Assembly (NCBI RefSeq): GCF_902726565.1
Contig: NZ_CACVAF010000001.1
Coordinates: 1-64,000, forward strand
From: Yersinia vastinensis
GTDB taxonomy: Bacteria > Pseudomonadota > Gammaproteobacteria > Enterobacterales > Enterobacteriaceae
Direction of reading: 5' to 3'
Length of the DNA stretch: 64,000 nt
Shown: piece by piece, positions 10,901 to 21,036 of the stretch
Numbering within the stretch: position 1 is the stretch's first letter
How the letters are laid out: the number at the start of each line of letters is the position of its first letter
Translations under genes and position numbers: made by a program
The notes under the pieces: model-generated
Database searches by the model: none
The model's input: only the letters and a program-made list of their open reading frames with translations
Told to the model about the DNA's origin: nothing

Positions 10901-11667
10901 CCAAGCGCCTGTTTGCTGATGCCAATGACATGCTGGATAAGCTGTCGACTGAGGGGTTATTACATCCGAAAGGGGTGGTCGGTTTGTTCCCGGCAAACAG
11001 TGTCGGGGATGATATCGAAATTTATCGTGATGAGCGGCGAGACGAGGTGCTGGCGGTCAGCCATCATCTACGTCAGCAAACTGAAAAAACTGATTTTCCG
11101 AACTATTGTCTGGCAGATTATGTAGCGCCTAAATCTAGCGGGAAAGCAGATTATTATGGTGCTTTTGCGGTTACTGGCGGGCTGGAGGAGGATGCGCTGG
11201 CTGATGCCTACGATGCCCAGCATGATGATTACAATAAAATCATGATTAAGGCGCTGTCCGATCGTCTGGCTGAAGCCTTTGCTGAATATCTGCATGAGCG
11301 GGTGCGCAAGGTGTATTGGGGCTTTGCGCCGAATGAAAATCTGAGTAACGAAGAGCTGGTGCGCGAGAACTATCAAGGAATTCGACCAGCTCCGGGGTAT
11401 CCGGCGTGCCCAGAACACACAGAAAAAGGCCAAATCTGGCAGTTACTGGATGTGGAAACTCACACAGGGATGAAGCTAACCGAGTCCTACGCCATGTGGC
11501 CGGGTGCATCAGTGTCGGGCTGGTATTTTAGTCATCCAGAGAGCAAATATTTTGCAGTGGCGCAGATTCAACGTGATCAAGTTGAGGATTATGCCGCTCG
11601 CAAAGGGATGCCAGTCGCTGAGGTTGAGCGCTGGTTAGCGCCCAATCTGGGCTACGATGCGGATTAA
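7972..11667 (+). CDS. metH: Cobalamin-dependent methionine synthase MetH
   Basis: MetH moves a methyl group from 5-methyltetrahydrofolate through cobalamin to homocysteine, making methionine. The protein has 1231 aa (E. coli 1227). Modules run in order: homocysteine-binding barrel with zinc cysteines (GLNCALG, then GGCCGTTP, residues 1-330); pterin-binding barrel (about 355-620); B12 domain with the cobalt-ligand His in the [10 protein letters not shown] motif (about 650-890); and the SAM-binding reactivation domain ending in [15 protein letters not shown] and GWYFSHP. The start is one of two adjacent GTG codons (7972 or 7975) behind AAGAGG. Confidence 0.98.
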   Translation: MVDTVTNNKIKELHQQLAQRILVLDGGMGTMIQSYRLEEADYRGARFADWPSDLKGNNDLLVLSKPEVITAIHNAYLEAGADILETNTFNSTTIAMADYQMESLSAEINYEAARLARLCADEWTARTPEKPRYVAGVLGPTNRTASISPKVNDPAFRNVSFDQLVEAYRESTRALIEGGVDLIMIETVFDTLNAKAATFAVESEFEAMGVLLPVMISGTITDASGRTLSGQTTEAFYNSLRHVKPLSFGLNCALGPDELRQYVAELSRISEYYVSAHPNAGLPNAFGEYDLDAKEMAEQIGEWARAGFLNIVGGCCGTTPRHIAAMVKAVAGVAPRPLPDIPVACRLAGLEPLTIDANTLFVNVGERTNVTGSARFKRLIKEEKYGEALDVARQQVESGAQIIDINMDEGMLDAEAAMVRFLNLIAGEPDIARVPIMIDSSKWDVIEKGLKCIQGKGIVNSISMKEGVDAFIHHAKLVRRYGAAMVVMAFDEQGQADTRARKIEICRRAYKILTETVGFPPEDIIFDPNIFAVATGIEEHNNYAVDFIEACADIKAELPYAMISGGVSNVSFSFRGNDPVREAIHAVFLYYAIRNGMDMGIVNAGQLAIYDDLSDELREAVEDVILNRRDDSTERLLELAEKYRGSKSDEVAVQQAEWRGWPVVKRLEYSLVKGITEFIELDTEEARQEADRPIEVIEGPLMAGMNVVGDLFGEGKMFLPQVVKSARVMKQAVAYLEPYIEASKQKGSTAGKILLATVKGDVHDIGKNIVGVVLQCNNYEIIDLGVMVPTEKILRTAREEKVDIIGLSGLITPSLDEMVNVAKEMERQGFTLPLLIGGATTSKAHTAVKIEQNYSGSTTYVSNASRSVGVVSALLSDTQRDEFIAKTRKEYETVRIQHARKKPRTPPVSLQTARENQTVIDWENYTPPVAHKLGVQAVEASIETLRNYIDWTPFFMTWSLAGKYPRILEDEVVGEEAKRLFADANDMLDKLSTEGLLHPKGVVGLFPANSVGDDIEIYRDERRDEVLAVSHHLRQQTEKTDFPNYCLADYVAPKSSGKADYYGAFAVTGGLEEDALADAYDAQHDDYNKIMIKALSDRLAEAFAEYLHERVRKVYWGFAPNENLSNEELVRENYQGIRPAPGYPACPEHTEKGQIWQLLDVETHTGMKLTESYAMWPGASVSGWYFSHPESKYFAVAQIQRDQVEDYAARKGMPVAEVERWLAPNLGYDAD

Positions 11668-11684
11668 TTCTCCCTTCGTTCTTA

Positions 11685-11719
11685 ATGTTGCAGGGAGCAG
11701 GCGCTGCTCTCTGCAACAT
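11685..11719. terminator. Long hairpin between convergent metH and tpsA
   Basis: ATGTTGCAGGGAGCAG pairs with CTGCTCTCTGCAACAT over 16 positions (one G-T wobble) around a 3-nt loop. It lies between metH and the convergent tpsA gene. No strong T-run follows directly, but so stable a stem probably blocks read-through or protects mRNA ends. Confidence 0.6.
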
Positions 11720-11736
11720 CAATGACTTTTAACTGA

Positions 11737-14700
11737 CTATCGGGACTGGCCGTGGGCAATTCCCGCCACTGCGTTTTTCTGCTCTGAGCCGCCATGGGCA
11801 CCTATCAGCGGAGTGTCGCCTTCCATGAGATCACGGGCGCCATTGCCCAAGGTCTTGATGACGGATGATGCGCCACTCACTCTAGCCCCTCCTTCGGTGT
11901 GTTTTCCGCTAATATCCTGAAGTTCAAGGCCGTTGGTGTGTAACTCGACTTTCCCTCCCTGATTAGCAATCTTCCCGCCCGTCAGTTCAGTTTTCCCCTT
12001 CACATTCAGGGTAACGCTTTGCTTGCCAATAATGCCTGATTGCTCTTCGACGGCGCGATTATTGACGACGTCAACTTCGACCTTGGCATTCCCATTGCCG
12101 CCTTTCACTGAGTCAGTTTGCACTTTATTTTTGACCTTACTGCCTACAAATTTCGCGCCTTTCTGCCACCATTTATCCTTGGTTTCCTTCTCGTCTTTCT
12201 CGTCTTTTGCTTCATCCAGCGTCATTTTTTTACCGTCTTTGGTGTAACTAAGGACTTTGACATTATCCTCTTCTTTGGTGGTCAATCTGCTGGATATTTG
12301 GTCATACTGTTTTTTGATTTTATCGAATAGCTTGTTGGAGTTGCTATCGAGCTTTTTCTTGATCTTGTCTGAACGCAGTGGGCTGGCATCGGCCACCTGA
12401 TTAATCAGACTGTCTTGTTTTTCGTTACTGTGGCTAGCGCCAAAGTGGGTAGCAATATCAACGCTATGTAACTCATCTACTCGGCTTTGGACTTTCAGAT
12501 TGCCGCCAATATTGCCATTGATATTATCAGCCTCCAGTTTAGCGCCTGCTAGCACCATATCTTTGGCTGTGTTTAGAGTCATGTTGTCGCTGTTGATATG
12601 AGTATTTTGTTGTGTGACGGAATTCAATTTATTCACCGTCACATCAAGCTCAGCTCCCACATCGTGAGTTTTTTCACTGCTTTGCTTATCAAGAACCCCT
12701 TTGTCATCTTTATTAAACTTAGTATCTGAGTTGCCATTCGCGGCGACTTCAAAACCCCAATTATTCTTATGCTCTTTGTCCTGAGCGGATTCCAATAAAA
12801 TACCGCCGTTATTCGCTGTCAGTGTCGTTTTCTGACTATTAATAGTGGAATTTTGCATGTGGATAGCGTCGTTATCGTGGCTGCCGGCTTGAACGATAAC
12901 GTGCCCATGACTGTTGATCGCGCCGCCCTGATGAGTGACAGCAGATTCATCAGTTTTAGCGACCTTTATCTCGATATCTGCGTTGACCCCATTACCACTT
13001 TTATCTTTGTTTTTACTGATGCCGGCATTGGCGCTGGCTGACCAGGTCATATCTTGTGTTGACCCTTCAGATTTCGCCGCTTGCATATTCACTTTACCGT
13101 CAGCGATGAGCAGAATATCGCCCGTAGGTTTCTCTTCGCTACCAAAGGCTGTACCGGTGAGGGTTAAATCTTTCCCTGCGTTTAGCTCAATACCTTTTTG
13201 GCCGTCAAGGGTGCTGACTTGGGCAAGTGAGGAGTTCGTCTCGCCCTTGCTATGCCCGCCGCCTAATCCGCCCCCAAACGCTTTACTGTTGGCGTTGGTG
13301 CCGAAATTTAATTTGGCATTGGCATCCACATTGTTATGTTTTTCACTAACATGATGGGTAGCCTGATCAAAGTGAATGTTACCCCCCGCATTGACCGTGA
13401 TTTTTCCATCACCTGCATTGATATTTGTGCCTTGATAAATAGCGTCTTCTTTTACATTAATATTGATGCCATTCGCTGCATTCATGTTACCAACCTGCGC
13501 GACGTCTGCAGTTGTGTGCTTATCCGTCGAGCCGCCGTTGCCTTTACCATCAACGTTAATATCTTTGCCTGTCGAAGTATAAATTCGAATATCAGCGCCA
13601 CCAGATGTTTCTTGTGTTCGCTGGTCAGTACTATCTACTGCCGCCTCGGATATATGGCTGGTGGCATTCAATGTAATGGCTCCCTTATCTGCTTGATAGT
13701 CAGTCCCTTTATCGTTGACGGCACCATTTGCATTGAGGGTAATATCGCCGGCATTAATTGAGGTTACGGTAGATTGAGTATGGGCGCTGCTGGTTTCTTT
13801 CGTCCCTCCTTGGACATGAAGGTCTATTCCCACATTAGGTGTACCGATACTATCGACGGCATCAAGCATGCCGCCCATATCAAGGTCTTTGGCCTTTTCG
13901 ACGATCTCTTTTATCGGACGGCTAACCTCACTGTAATCAATGTTGGCACCAATACCGACATCAACGGTGGTGGTTTTAGTGACGGTTTTCTCGCTGTTCT
14001 CGGCAGCCAGATTATGCACACTCTCAGCATTGACCTGATAGGAGCCATTGACGTTATGATTGCTTCCTTGGTTTGTCATATCCTTGGATGCGGTCATGTT
14101 CAGACTGCCTGCAATTTGGGAGTTTGAAACCACCGCAGTGGATTTATCACTGTTTGTTTGAGTGTCTTCATAACTGACATTGGCCCCGCTACCCGCTTTA
14201 TCCATCCCCCCGGTGTAATGAACATCAACACCCACGGTTTCTTTCTCTTTTAGGCTGGATGTGGTGTCGTTGGCGGCAACAAAGGAGATATTTTCACCTT
14301 TAATATCAGCGTCTCCTTGGGTTGTCGTAAGGTGAGAGCCGGTGAACGTGATGTCTTTTTGGGCATCAAGTTTGATCGACCCCCCCTCAAGGGTTGCACT
14401 GTGGTTTTTAATACTATCGATTTTTTCACTTTCACTGGTGTGCTCCAGCTTCAGCCCAGCTTTATACTGATCTTCACCATTATCACTGGTGAAACCGCCA
14501 ATAGTTAATTGGGTTTTTTGCTCGTCTATCTTCTGTTGTTCTACCGCTGCCTTAACATTAATGTCACCCAGCGTTTCAATTCCGAGTTCCCCGGCACTTT
14601 TGACCAGACTGCCAATCACATCAACATTATCTTTACTGATTATCTTAAGATTGGCGTCAGACACCAACTCACTGCCAGTCACCTTCTCATCACGATTATT

Positions 14701-16611
14701 GGCTTTGTGTGAGCTGCCAGTAATATTAAAAGCAACACCGGTACGTTCATCAATTTTGGTGGTTGTGGTGCTGATGGCATTATCAATTTTAATACCGCCA
14801 TGGTCGGATTGGACATAACCGTCGCTGGCACCTTTAACTTTACTGCCGGTAATAGAAACGCCGTTATGACCACTGACAAAAATCGTCCCACCAGCCGTAA
14901 TTTCAGAACGATGACTGGTTTCTGCATTCTTATCATTTCTATTGTGATCGATACCGCCTAACCCTAGATTTTGTTCATTCTTACCGTTGGTGGTTGTCTG
15001 ATTTTTTGTTTTTCCTACATCAATTTTGACTTCATTAGCATTAATGAATAAATCACCTTTGGCGGAGGCTTTAACTCCACTGGCGGCCATTTTGCCTTCT
15101 GCGGTTAACCCTAAATTTCCACCCGCTTCAAGAGTTGTTTTATTCAGTGTTTGTGTGGTGGTTTTGTTATCCCACTTTTTATCCTTAATTGTGTGTGCAT
15201 AATCATGGCCTTTATTATGTGTCGATTCCTGATCAATGATCCCCTCCAGTTTTAAGTCATTTTTTGCCTTAACAGAAAGGTTATTTCCTGCCTTAATAGA
15301 AGAGCCTGATAGTTTTATATCCCCTTTGGTTGATTGAATGGAGATATTATTTTCTGCATTTATTACTGTGCCAATGTTTTTTTGTTTCTGCTCTCGATTA
15401 GAGGATGATTTATTCCATTTTCCTATTCCTAAAAATCCTTCCCCCCCATCTTCTGAGTAACTGCTATTTGTATCCGTGAGTTTTTCTGTACCCAGATGAA
15501 TATTGCTACCCTGCATAATAATGTTTTTGCCATCAATGATGGCAGCATCAAGGTTATTTTTCTTCTTGGCAAGGAGAGAAATATTCGCCCCTTTTATTTT
15601 GGTGCGTTCCAGTGTCTGTTTTGTTGAACCACCAGACGAAGTTTCAATAATATCACCGGAAGTCAAAATATCACCGGCGCTAATTTTTATATCGTGACCC
15701 GTTAAGTTGGCTGGTGTTGGGTTATAATTAAGGCTAGAGTCGGAATCAACGTCAAGATTCAATTTTCCTGGTGTTGAAATCTCTATTGATTTCCGTCCTT
15801 CATGGTGGCTAGACATATTGACGCCATTACCTTCAGCGGTATTAATGATCCGAATCCTATTCGCCGACATACCGCCAAATATTTTACTGTCATATGCTGA
15901 CCCAATGTAACTGGCTGACTTTAATATTTTACCATCGGCACTGATTTCATTCTGCCCTAGTAAGATATTGATATCTTCTCTTGAGTCAACCACTCCTAAT
16001 ATATTAATTCTTGGAGCAATCAAGTCCAGAGGCCCACCAACGATAGTATAGCCTTTACCTATTTCTAATAGGTTGGTGTTATTTCTGGTATCGAAGCCTT
16101 GTAAAATTCCCTGGTCGACCAACGGATTCCCTACCACTAAAGATGTTCGGTTAGTATTAATAAAACCACAGCTATTGCAGGTAATACCATTAGGGTTCGC
16201 CAGAATATAATCAGCGGCCATGCCAAAAACTTCTTGTTTACCCAAAAGTAATGACGGGTTACGGCTAATCACTTCATTCAGAATAATATTGGCAGCTTGA
16301 CCATTTAAATTCTGGTTGGCACTTAATTGACCCGCAAGTTGAGAGTGGCCTGCACTTGTCGCATTATTCAGCACGGCCCCCGAATTTCCGACGTTGAAGC
16401 TCTCATATTGGTTATGTGATAGACCTGAGGCTGAAGGGGGGACGATGTCAATGACTGACGTACCATTAACTGAATGTACATCGGGTTTGTGAGCGCTATC
16501 GCCAGCACTGACGATGCCGGTGGCATAACAGGTAGCGATTGAGACTGAAATAATGGCTACGGCTGCCACCAGCTTTCCTGCTGGGGAGAGCTTGAACTTA
16601 TTTTGCTTCAT
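11737..16611 (-). CDS. TpsA-family filamentous-haemagglutinin-like exoprotein
   Basis: A large exoprotein of the two-partner secretion (type Vb) pathway, 1624 aa, expected on or released from the cell surface through the TpsB encoded next to it. The signal peptide spans about residues 1-30 and ends in CYA. The TPS secretion domain follows, with NPNGI at 139-143 and the pair CNSC at 145-148, the form found in FHA, HecA and CdiA proteins. From about residue 200 to 1400 it is a beta-helix-type repeat region full of alternating GKDI/NITLNA-like units. The tail is charged (about 1480-1500) and ends without a VENN motif or recognisable toxin. Adhesin is the likeliest role; a calcium-independent haemolysin or a contact-inhibition relic are alternatives. 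There is no immunity-like gene next to it. Confidence 0.85.
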   Translation of the reverse strand: MKQNKFKLSPAGKLVAAVAIISVSIATCYATGIVSAGDSAHKPDVHSVNGTSVIDIVPPSASGLSHNQYESFNVGNSGAVLNNATSAGHSQLAGQLSANQNLNGQAANIILNEVISRNPSLLLGKQEVFGMAADYILANPNGITCNSCGFINTNRTSLVVGNPLVDQGILQGFDTRNNTNLLEIGKGYTIVGGPLDLIAPRINILGVVDSREDINILLGQNEISADGKILKSASYIGSAYDSKIFGGMSANRIRIINTAEGNGVNMSSHHEGRKSIEISTPGKLNLDVDSDSSLNYNPTPANLTGHDIKISAGDILTSGDIIETSSGGSTKQTLERTKIKGANISLLAKKKNNLDAAIIDGKNIIMQGSNIHLGTEKLTDTNSSYSEDGGEGFLGIGKWNKSSSNREQKQKNIGTVINAENNISIQSTKGDIKLSGSSIKAGNNLSVKAKNDLKLEGIIDQESTHNKGHDYAHTIKDKKWDNKTTTQTLNKTTLEAGGNLGLTAEGKMAASGVKASAKGDLFINANEVKIDVGKTKNQTTTNGKNEQNLGLGGIDHNRNDKNAETSHRSEITAGGTIFVSGHNGVSITGSKVKGASDGYVQSDHGGIKIDNAISTTTTKIDERTGVAFNITGSSHKANNRDEKVTGSELVSDANLKIISKDNVDVIGSLVKSAGELGIETLGDINVKAAVEQQKIDEQKTQLTIGGFTSDNGEDQYKAGLKLEHTSESEKIDSIKNHSATLEGGSIKLDAQKDITFTGSHLTTTQGDADIKGENISFVAANDTTSSLKEKETVGVDVHYTGGMDKAGSGANVSYEDTQTNSDKSTAVVSNSQIAGSLNMTASKDMTNQGSNHNVNGSYQVNAESVHNLAAENSEKTVTKTTTVDVGIGANIDYSEVSRPIKEIVEKAKDLDMGGMLDAVDSIGTPNVGIDLHVQGGTKETSSAHTQSTVTSINAGDITLNANGAVNDKGTDYQADKGAITLNATSHISEAAVDSTDQRTQETSGGADIRIYTSTGKDINVDGKGNGGSTDKHTTADVAQVGNMNAANGININVKEDAIYQGTNINAGDGKITVNAGGNIHFDQATHHVSEKHNNVDANAKLNFGTNANSKAFGGGLGGGHSKGETNSSLAQVSTLDGQKGIELNAGKDLTLTGTAFGSEEKPTGDILLIADGKVNMQAAKSEGSTQDMTWSASANAGISKNKDKSGNGVNADIEIKVAKTDESAVTHQGGAINSHGHVIVQAGSHDNDAIHMQNSTINSQKTTLTANNGGILLESAQDKEHKNNWGFEVAANGNSDTKFNKDDKGVLDKQSSEKTHDVGAELDVTVNKLNSVTQQNTHINSDNMTLNTAKDMVLAGAKLEADNINGNIGGNLKVQSRVDELHSVDIATHFGASHSNEKQDSLINQVADASPLRSDKIKKKLDSNSNKLFDKIKKQYDQISSRLTTKEEDNVKVLSYTKDGKKMTLDEAKDEKDEKETKDKWWQKGAKFVGSKVKNKVQTDSVKGGNGNAKVEVDVVNNRAVEEQSGIIGKQSVTLNVKGKTELTGGKIANQGGKVELHTNGLELQDISGKHTEGGARVSGASSVIKTLGNGARDLMEGDTPLIGAHGGSEQKNAVAGIAHGQSR

Positions 16612-16681
16612 TTTTACTTCTCCATCTATTTGTCATATTTCTTGGTGTTGATAAAAATGGGTGCTCACTGGAAGGAGTGAA

Positions 16682-18349
16682 CTAAAAGGAATAGGAGAAG
16701 CGCGCCAGAATATTAATGGGATCCTTAATCTCGGACTTTCCTGATAACAGGTGACCACGACTGGCTTCAATATCCAGTTTGGCGTCGCCATAGCTGATAT
16801 TCATTCCGGCGCTGAACCCCATGGCGCTGCTCCAATTTTGCGAGGCTTGCTGAATGCGGCCAACATCAGCCCCGAGTCGTGGCGTTATCGTGGTATTGCC
16901 AAGAGTGACGTTGCGCGATACGGTGTTTTGTAGATACCAGCCATTATCTGCCGATAATGTATTGCGGCTAAAACCGCGAATGGCGTTGTTATCCGTAATA
17001 CTGAGCCATTCAGTACCGGGTAGGCGGTCGCGACTATATTGACCGTAGAATTGATGACTCAACAAATAAGCATCATCCAATAATCTGAAATAGTGTTTAG
17101 CGGTAATGGCTGTTTTGGCTTTAGTAAATTGGCTGTCTTGGTGGCGAGCGGAATAGCCTTGATCAGCACCTAGCCACGGTAGCCCTTGTTCAATGCTAAA
17201 ATTCACATTGAATAAGCCATTTTGCAGAAGATGTAGGTGATTAACCCCTAATTCAAATACAGTGAGTGTGGGGCTACTGACCGCAATTTTTTGGTCATTA
17301 AGATAATTTTCTGCCTGTTTGTAGGTCAGTTGTGCGCTTACACCATTAATTTGGTTTTGATCACGATAGACAATATAATCAGTGCGCAAACCATGTTGCT
17401 GTGTTTTCCCACGAAGTTCGATGTGATTAAATTGTAATTTTACTGGATAAAGATATTCAGAATAGCTACCAAAACCACTAAAAGTTAATGCACCATAGGG
17501 CACAGAATAAAAGAGTGAATAGGCGCGGCTATAGTTTTTCTTCGCGTTGTCGATGGTGCTGGAAATATTAATGCTCATAGAATCTGATAATCCAAAGGGA
17601 TTATCGAAAGAAAAGGTATTGCGACTTAACCATTTTCCCGTGCTTTTATTACCGAAGTTATCCAGAGAGGTTGTTAGGTGCCAAGGTTTCGAACGGATAT
17701 TACTGAGTTTAAGAATTGAACCGCCGGGCTGGGTGCCGGGTAGAATATCCACAGTAATGTGATTTGAGGGTAAGCGATTAGCTTGATCTAGTCCTTGGTC
17801 AAGTTGGGTAATATTGAGTGGTTTCCCTGTTAAATTAGGAAAGATACTTTCGGCGTTTAATTGAGGGTCCTCACTTTCAATTTTTTCGATAAACCCTTCA
17901 GTGACATCTAGACCGAGCTCACCATCGGCATCAGGTGGAATAAACTGAATCCGTGCTGTGATATAACCTTTGGATAAATAAATCTGCGTTAATTCGCGCG
18001 CAAGTAAATTAACATCATCACTGCGAATACATTGCTCAGGAATCGTGCTCAGGCCATCTAATTCTTTAATGCTTAATAAGGTGATACCCTGAACATAAAC
18101 CCCACTAATAGGCAGACACTGCGAAGTGTTTTTGAGTTCAGGTGCGTGACTCTTGGTTTCTGGCTGTAATTCACGGGGTCTCAAGGGGGAGGGGCGGCGC
18201 TCTTCTATAAAATGATTAATTTCATTACTGCTATTCTGTAAATTTTGACGAGATTCATTAATCGGAGAAGGGATATCCATTCCTGGTGTTGAGCTGGCAT
18301 GAGCGCCAGTACTTAATAAAAACCATAATGCAGTGCGTTTTGGGATCAT
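16682..18349 (-). CDS. TpsB-family outer-membrane transporter (ShlB/FhaC/HecB type)
   Basis: The outer-membrane partner that exports the TpsA protein encoded 70 nt downstream. It has 555 aa, the usual TpsB size. The signal peptide is about residues 1-19. POTRA domains lie at about 75-215 (VYVQGITLLSIKELDGL; YLSKGYITARIQFIPP). A 16-stranded Omp85-type barrel follows, with the IRGF form of the conserved lid-lock motif near residue 455. The last residue is Phe, as required for BAM-assisted insertion. Its ATG has no close ribosome site and appears coupled to a short upstream reading frame (see 18346-18378). Confidence 0.93.
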   Translation of the reverse strand: MIPKRTALWFLLSTGAHASSTPGMDIPSPINESRQNLQNSSNEINHFIEERRPSPLRPRELQPETKSHAPELKNTSQCLPISGVYVQGITLLSIKELDGLSTIPEQCIRSDDVNLLARELTQIYLSKGYITARIQFIPPDADGELGLDVTEGFIEKIESEDPQLNAESIFPNLTGKPLNITQLDQGLDQANRLPSNHITVDILPGTQPGGSILKLSNIRSKPWHLTTSLDNFGNKSTGKWLSRNTFSFDNPFGLSDSMSINISSTIDNAKKNYSRAYSLFYSVPYGALTFSGFGSYSEYLYPVKLQFNHIELRGKTQQHGLRTDYIVYRDQNQINGVSAQLTYKQAENYLNDQKIAVSSPTLTVFELGVNHLHLLQNGLFNVNFSIEQGLPWLGADQGYSARHQDSQFTKAKTAITAKHYFRLLDDAYLLSHQFYGQYSRDRLPGTEWLSITDNNAIRGFSRNTLSADNGWYLQNTVSRNVTLGNTTITPRLGADVGRIQQASQNWSSAMGFSAGMNISYGDAKLDIEASRGHLLSGKSEIKDPINILARFSYSF

Positions 18350-18378
18350 AATGTTTGATTGAGAAATGCACGGGCCAA
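18346..18378 (-). CDS. Possible 10-codon leader frame coupled to tpsB
   Basis: A perfect AAGGAGG (18391-18385 on the minus strand) stands 6 nt before a TTG that opens a 10-codon frame (MARAFLNQTL). Its TGA overlaps the tpsB ATG as ATGA. The tpsB ATG itself has no Shine-Dalgarno sequence within reach and no in-frame upstream start. Ribosomes may load here and restart at tpsB. This is an inference from layout only. Confidence 0.35.
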   Translation of the reverse strand: MARAFLNQTL

Positions 18379-18579
18379 ATCTCGCCTCCTTGAACCAAAT
18401 TCGGGCAGCACTATTACCGTCCCTGAAGAGTAAAAACGGCAGGGAATATCAGGAATTAAGGAATATTCAGAAATAGGGGCGATATAATAAATTTTTAATC
18501 TTTATTCAGCGTTAATTAAAAAGTATTCAGGCTAATAGTGGATGTTATTTAATTTAATAGAGGGGAGGCATTATGGGGA

Positions 18580-18605
18580 AGGAAATGCCCGGATAAGCCG
18601 GGCAG
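18580..18605 (-). terminator. Terminator of the sodium symporter gene
   Basis: GCCCGG/CCGGGC with a 5-nt loop lies just past the stop of the minus-strand symporter gene; on that strand it is followed by ATTTCC. The stem is good but the T-run is poor. The rest of 18379-18620, upstream of tpsB, is AT-rich and shows no further gene; the tpsB promoter probably lies there. Confidence 0.5.
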
Positions 18606-18620
18606 GGCAGATAGTCTGAA

Positions 18621-19544
18621 TTATTCGTGCTCTTTTTTCACCGGCTTACCTGACCAGTAACCAGCCAGCAGTGAACCCGAGAGGTTATGCCACACAGAGA
18701 ATAGGGCGCCCGGCAGTGCTGCTAATGGCGAGAAGTAAATTTTACCCAAGGTGGCCGCCAGCCCAGAGTTTTGCATCCCGACTTCAATGGCTAATGTGCG
18801 GCAGGTTGACTCATCAAAACCAAATAGCTTTCCACCCCAATAACCACTCAACAAACCGATACCGTTATGCAGAATCACGGCAATGATCACCACAAAACCG
18901 ACAGAGGCAATATGACTTTGGCTGCCTGCTACCACGGCACTGATGATGGCTAAAATACAGATCATCGACATGGCGGGTAGGTAAGGTTCAATGCGTTTCA
19001 CCGTTTTGGTGAAAGTATGATGAATAATCAACCCTGCGGTGATTGGAATAACCACGATTTGCAGAATACTTTTTAGCATTCCCACCACATCCACACTGAT
19101 AGTGGCATCAACATATAATCGGGTCAGTAGTGGGGTGGCAAATACACCGACTAGCGTAGACACCGCTGAGATAGTGACCGACAACGCCACATCTCCTTTT
19201 GCTAAATAAATCATGACGTTGGATGCTGTCCCGCTAGCAACACTGCCAACCAGCACCATGCCCGCAGATAAATCCGGTGGCATGCGGAATAGCATAGCCA
19301 GAATCCATGCGGTGAGCGGCATAATCAGATAATGCAGGAACGTTGCCGCAGCCACGGGGGCGGGGCGAGAGAGCACCCGTTTGAAGTCATCGAGTCTTAA
19401 GGTGACGCCCATGGCAAACATAATCAGCATCAATAGCGGAGCAACATAGGGGCTGATACCGGTAAAGGTTGCTGGGCGAAAGTATGCCGCAACAGAGAGC
19501 AGCAGTGCCCATACGGGGAACAGGCGGGTGATTTTGACTAACAT
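18621..19544 (-). CDS. Bile acid:sodium symporter (BASS) family transporter
   Basis: An inner-membrane sodium-coupled transporter of the BASS/SBF family, 307 aa with about ten hydrophobic segments. Family motifs that form the two sodium sites are visible: [19 protein letters not shown] in the first crossover helix region and [10 protein letters not shown] in the second. From memory the sequence is almost identical to the Yersinia frederiksenii ASBT homologue used for structures. The Salmonella relative PanS transports pantothenate precursors. The natural substrate here is thus open: ketopantoate/pantothenate is as likely as bile acids. It is transcribed alone, downstream of lysC on the same strand. 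Confidence 0.9.
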   Translation of the reverse strand: MLVKITRLFPVWALLLSVAAYFRPATFTGISPYVAPLLMLIMFAMGVTLRLDDFKRVLSRPAPVAAATFLHYLIMPLTAWILAMLFRMPPDLSAGMVLVGSVASGTASNVMIYLAKGDVALSVTISAVSTLVGVFATPLLTRLYVDATISVDVVGMLKSILQIVVIPITAGLIIHHTFTKTVKRIEPYLPAMSMICILAIISAVVAGSQSHIASVGFVVIIAVILHNGIGLLSGYWGGKLFGFDESTCRTLAIEVGMQNSGLAATLGKIYFSPLAALPGALFSVWHNLSGSLLAGYWSGKPVKKEHE

Positions 19545-19650
19545 GAGGCGAGAATCCTTAATCGTCAGTGCCAGATATATGAAAAACCGGACGATAACGC
19601 CCGGCTTGTTAGTAAATTATTTTGCAGGTTTTGTTGTGTTTCAGACGGTA

Positions 19651-21036
19651 TTACTCAAATAAATTGTGGTGCAGGGTTTGCACCACTTTCTCTGCGTCAT
19701 CACCAGGGATCAGGAAACACAGGTTATGGCTGCTGGCCCCGTAACAAATCATACGAATATTGAATGGGTCGAGCACACCGAACACCTCTTTGCCGACGCC
19801 ACAGGCTTGAGATAAGTTATTACCGATAATCGCCACCAAGGCCAGATTCTCTTCCACTTCCACTCGGCACAGCGAAGAAAGCTCTGTCAGTAGCGAAGTC
19901 GTCAACAAGCTATCACCGGTTGATGTGGAACCGGTGGTATCTAGGGTCAGTGCCACACTCACTTCTGAGGTGGTGATCAAATCAACGGAAATATTGTGGC
20001 GTGCCAAGATGTTAAACACCTCGGCCAGGAATCCGCGGGCATGCAACATATTCAGGCTATGCAGAGTGACCAGTGTTTGTTTGCGGCGTAATGCCAATGC
20101 GCGGAAAAGCGGTGGATTTTCGGTTTCATTGCACACCAATGTGCCACCGGCGGCGGGATCTTTACTTGAGCCGACAAACACTGGAATATCACTGCGCACC
20201 GCCGGTAATAAGGTGGCGGGATGCAGTACCTTAGCACCAAAGGTTGCCATTTCAGCCGCTTCTTCAAAGGCTATTTTATCAATACGTTTTGCACCCGGAA
20301 CGACCCGTGGGTCCGTGGTGTAAATACCCGGAACATCTGTCCAGATATCAATGCGGCTGACATTAAGAGCTTCACCCAGTAGGGCTGCGGTGTAATCACT
20401 GCCACCACGGCCCAAAGTTGTCGTGCGGCCTTTGCTTTCACTGCCGATAAAACCTTGTGTTATCACAATGGCATGCTGGATGCGCGGTGCTAACTGAGTT
20501 TGGGCCAGTTCAGATAAGGCGAGGGTATCTGGCTCGGCTCGGCCAAAACGGTCATTAGTGCGCATAATTTTACGGACATCAAACCATTCCACCGCCACTT
20601 GGCGCTGACGCAGCAGTTCGACAAATAGCAAGGTTGACATCAATTCGCCGTGGCTGACCAATTCATCCGTCAGGGCTGCGGAAGTCGCCAAACTGGCGGC
20701 TTCAGACAACATGGCAATGTTCTCCAGCATGCGATCAATTTCTTCGCGGATAACCACCGGATCGGACAATTTAGCGAGAATATTGTATTGGATGCGGCGA
20801 ATGGCATCTAAGTGCTGGTTGCGTATTTCTAATTCGCAACCCTCGGCTAGGGCGACCAACAGATTGGTAATGCCAGCTGAAGCTGACAGAATGACCAAAC
20901 GAACGTCCGGGTTCGATAAAACCACATCAGCGCTGCGACTCATGGCTTCAAAGTCTGCCACGCTAGTGCCGCCAAATTTGGCGACGACAGTCGGGGAAGG
21001 CGCGTTGCGGCTCTGCTGGGATGCTACTTGAATCAT
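19651..21036 (-). CDS. lysC: Lysine-sensitive aspartokinase III
   Basis: LysC phosphorylates aspartate, the entry step to lysine, threonine and methionine; lysine inhibits this isozyme. The protein has 461 aa (E. coli 449). The N-terminal kinase domain starts with VAKFGGTSVADF and contains TLGRGGSDYTAALLGEAL. Two ACT domains at the C-terminus (about 315-461) carry the lysine site, with VDLITTSEVSVALTLD. A long leader with a lysine riboswitch precedes it, so lysine controls both synthesis and activity of the enzyme. Confidence 0.97.
   Translation of the reverse strand: MIQVASQQSRNAPSPTVVAKFGGTSVADFEAMSRSADVVLSNPDVRLVILSASAGITNLLVALAEGCELEIRNQHLDAIRRIQYNILAKLSDPVVIREEIDRMLENIAMLSEAASLATSAALTDELVSHGELMSTLLFVELLRQRQVAVEWFDVRKIMRTNDRFGRAEPDTLALSELAQTQLAPRIQHAIVITQGFIGSESKGRTTTLGRGGSDYTAALLGEALNVSRIDIWTDVPGIYTTDPRVVPGAKRIDKIAFEEAAEMATFGAKVLHPATLLPAVRSDIPVFVGSSKDPAAGGTLVCNETENPPLFRALALRRKQTLVTLHSLNMLHARGFLAEVFNILARHNISVDLITTSEVSVALTLDTTGSTSTGDSLLTTSLLTELSSLCRVEVEENLALVAIIGNNLSQACGVGKEVFGVLDPFNIRMICYGASSHNLCFLIPGDDAEKVVQTLHHNLFE

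Noticed and set aside
11737-12000. CdiA-type toxin tip and immunity gene
   Set aside because: No VENN motif, no toxin-like domain and no small gene between tpsA and metH.
12935-14127. Several plus-strand open frames of 100-140 codons inside tpsA
   Set aside because: They are hydrophobic low-complexity shadows of the repeat-rich tpsA coding sequence on the other strand.
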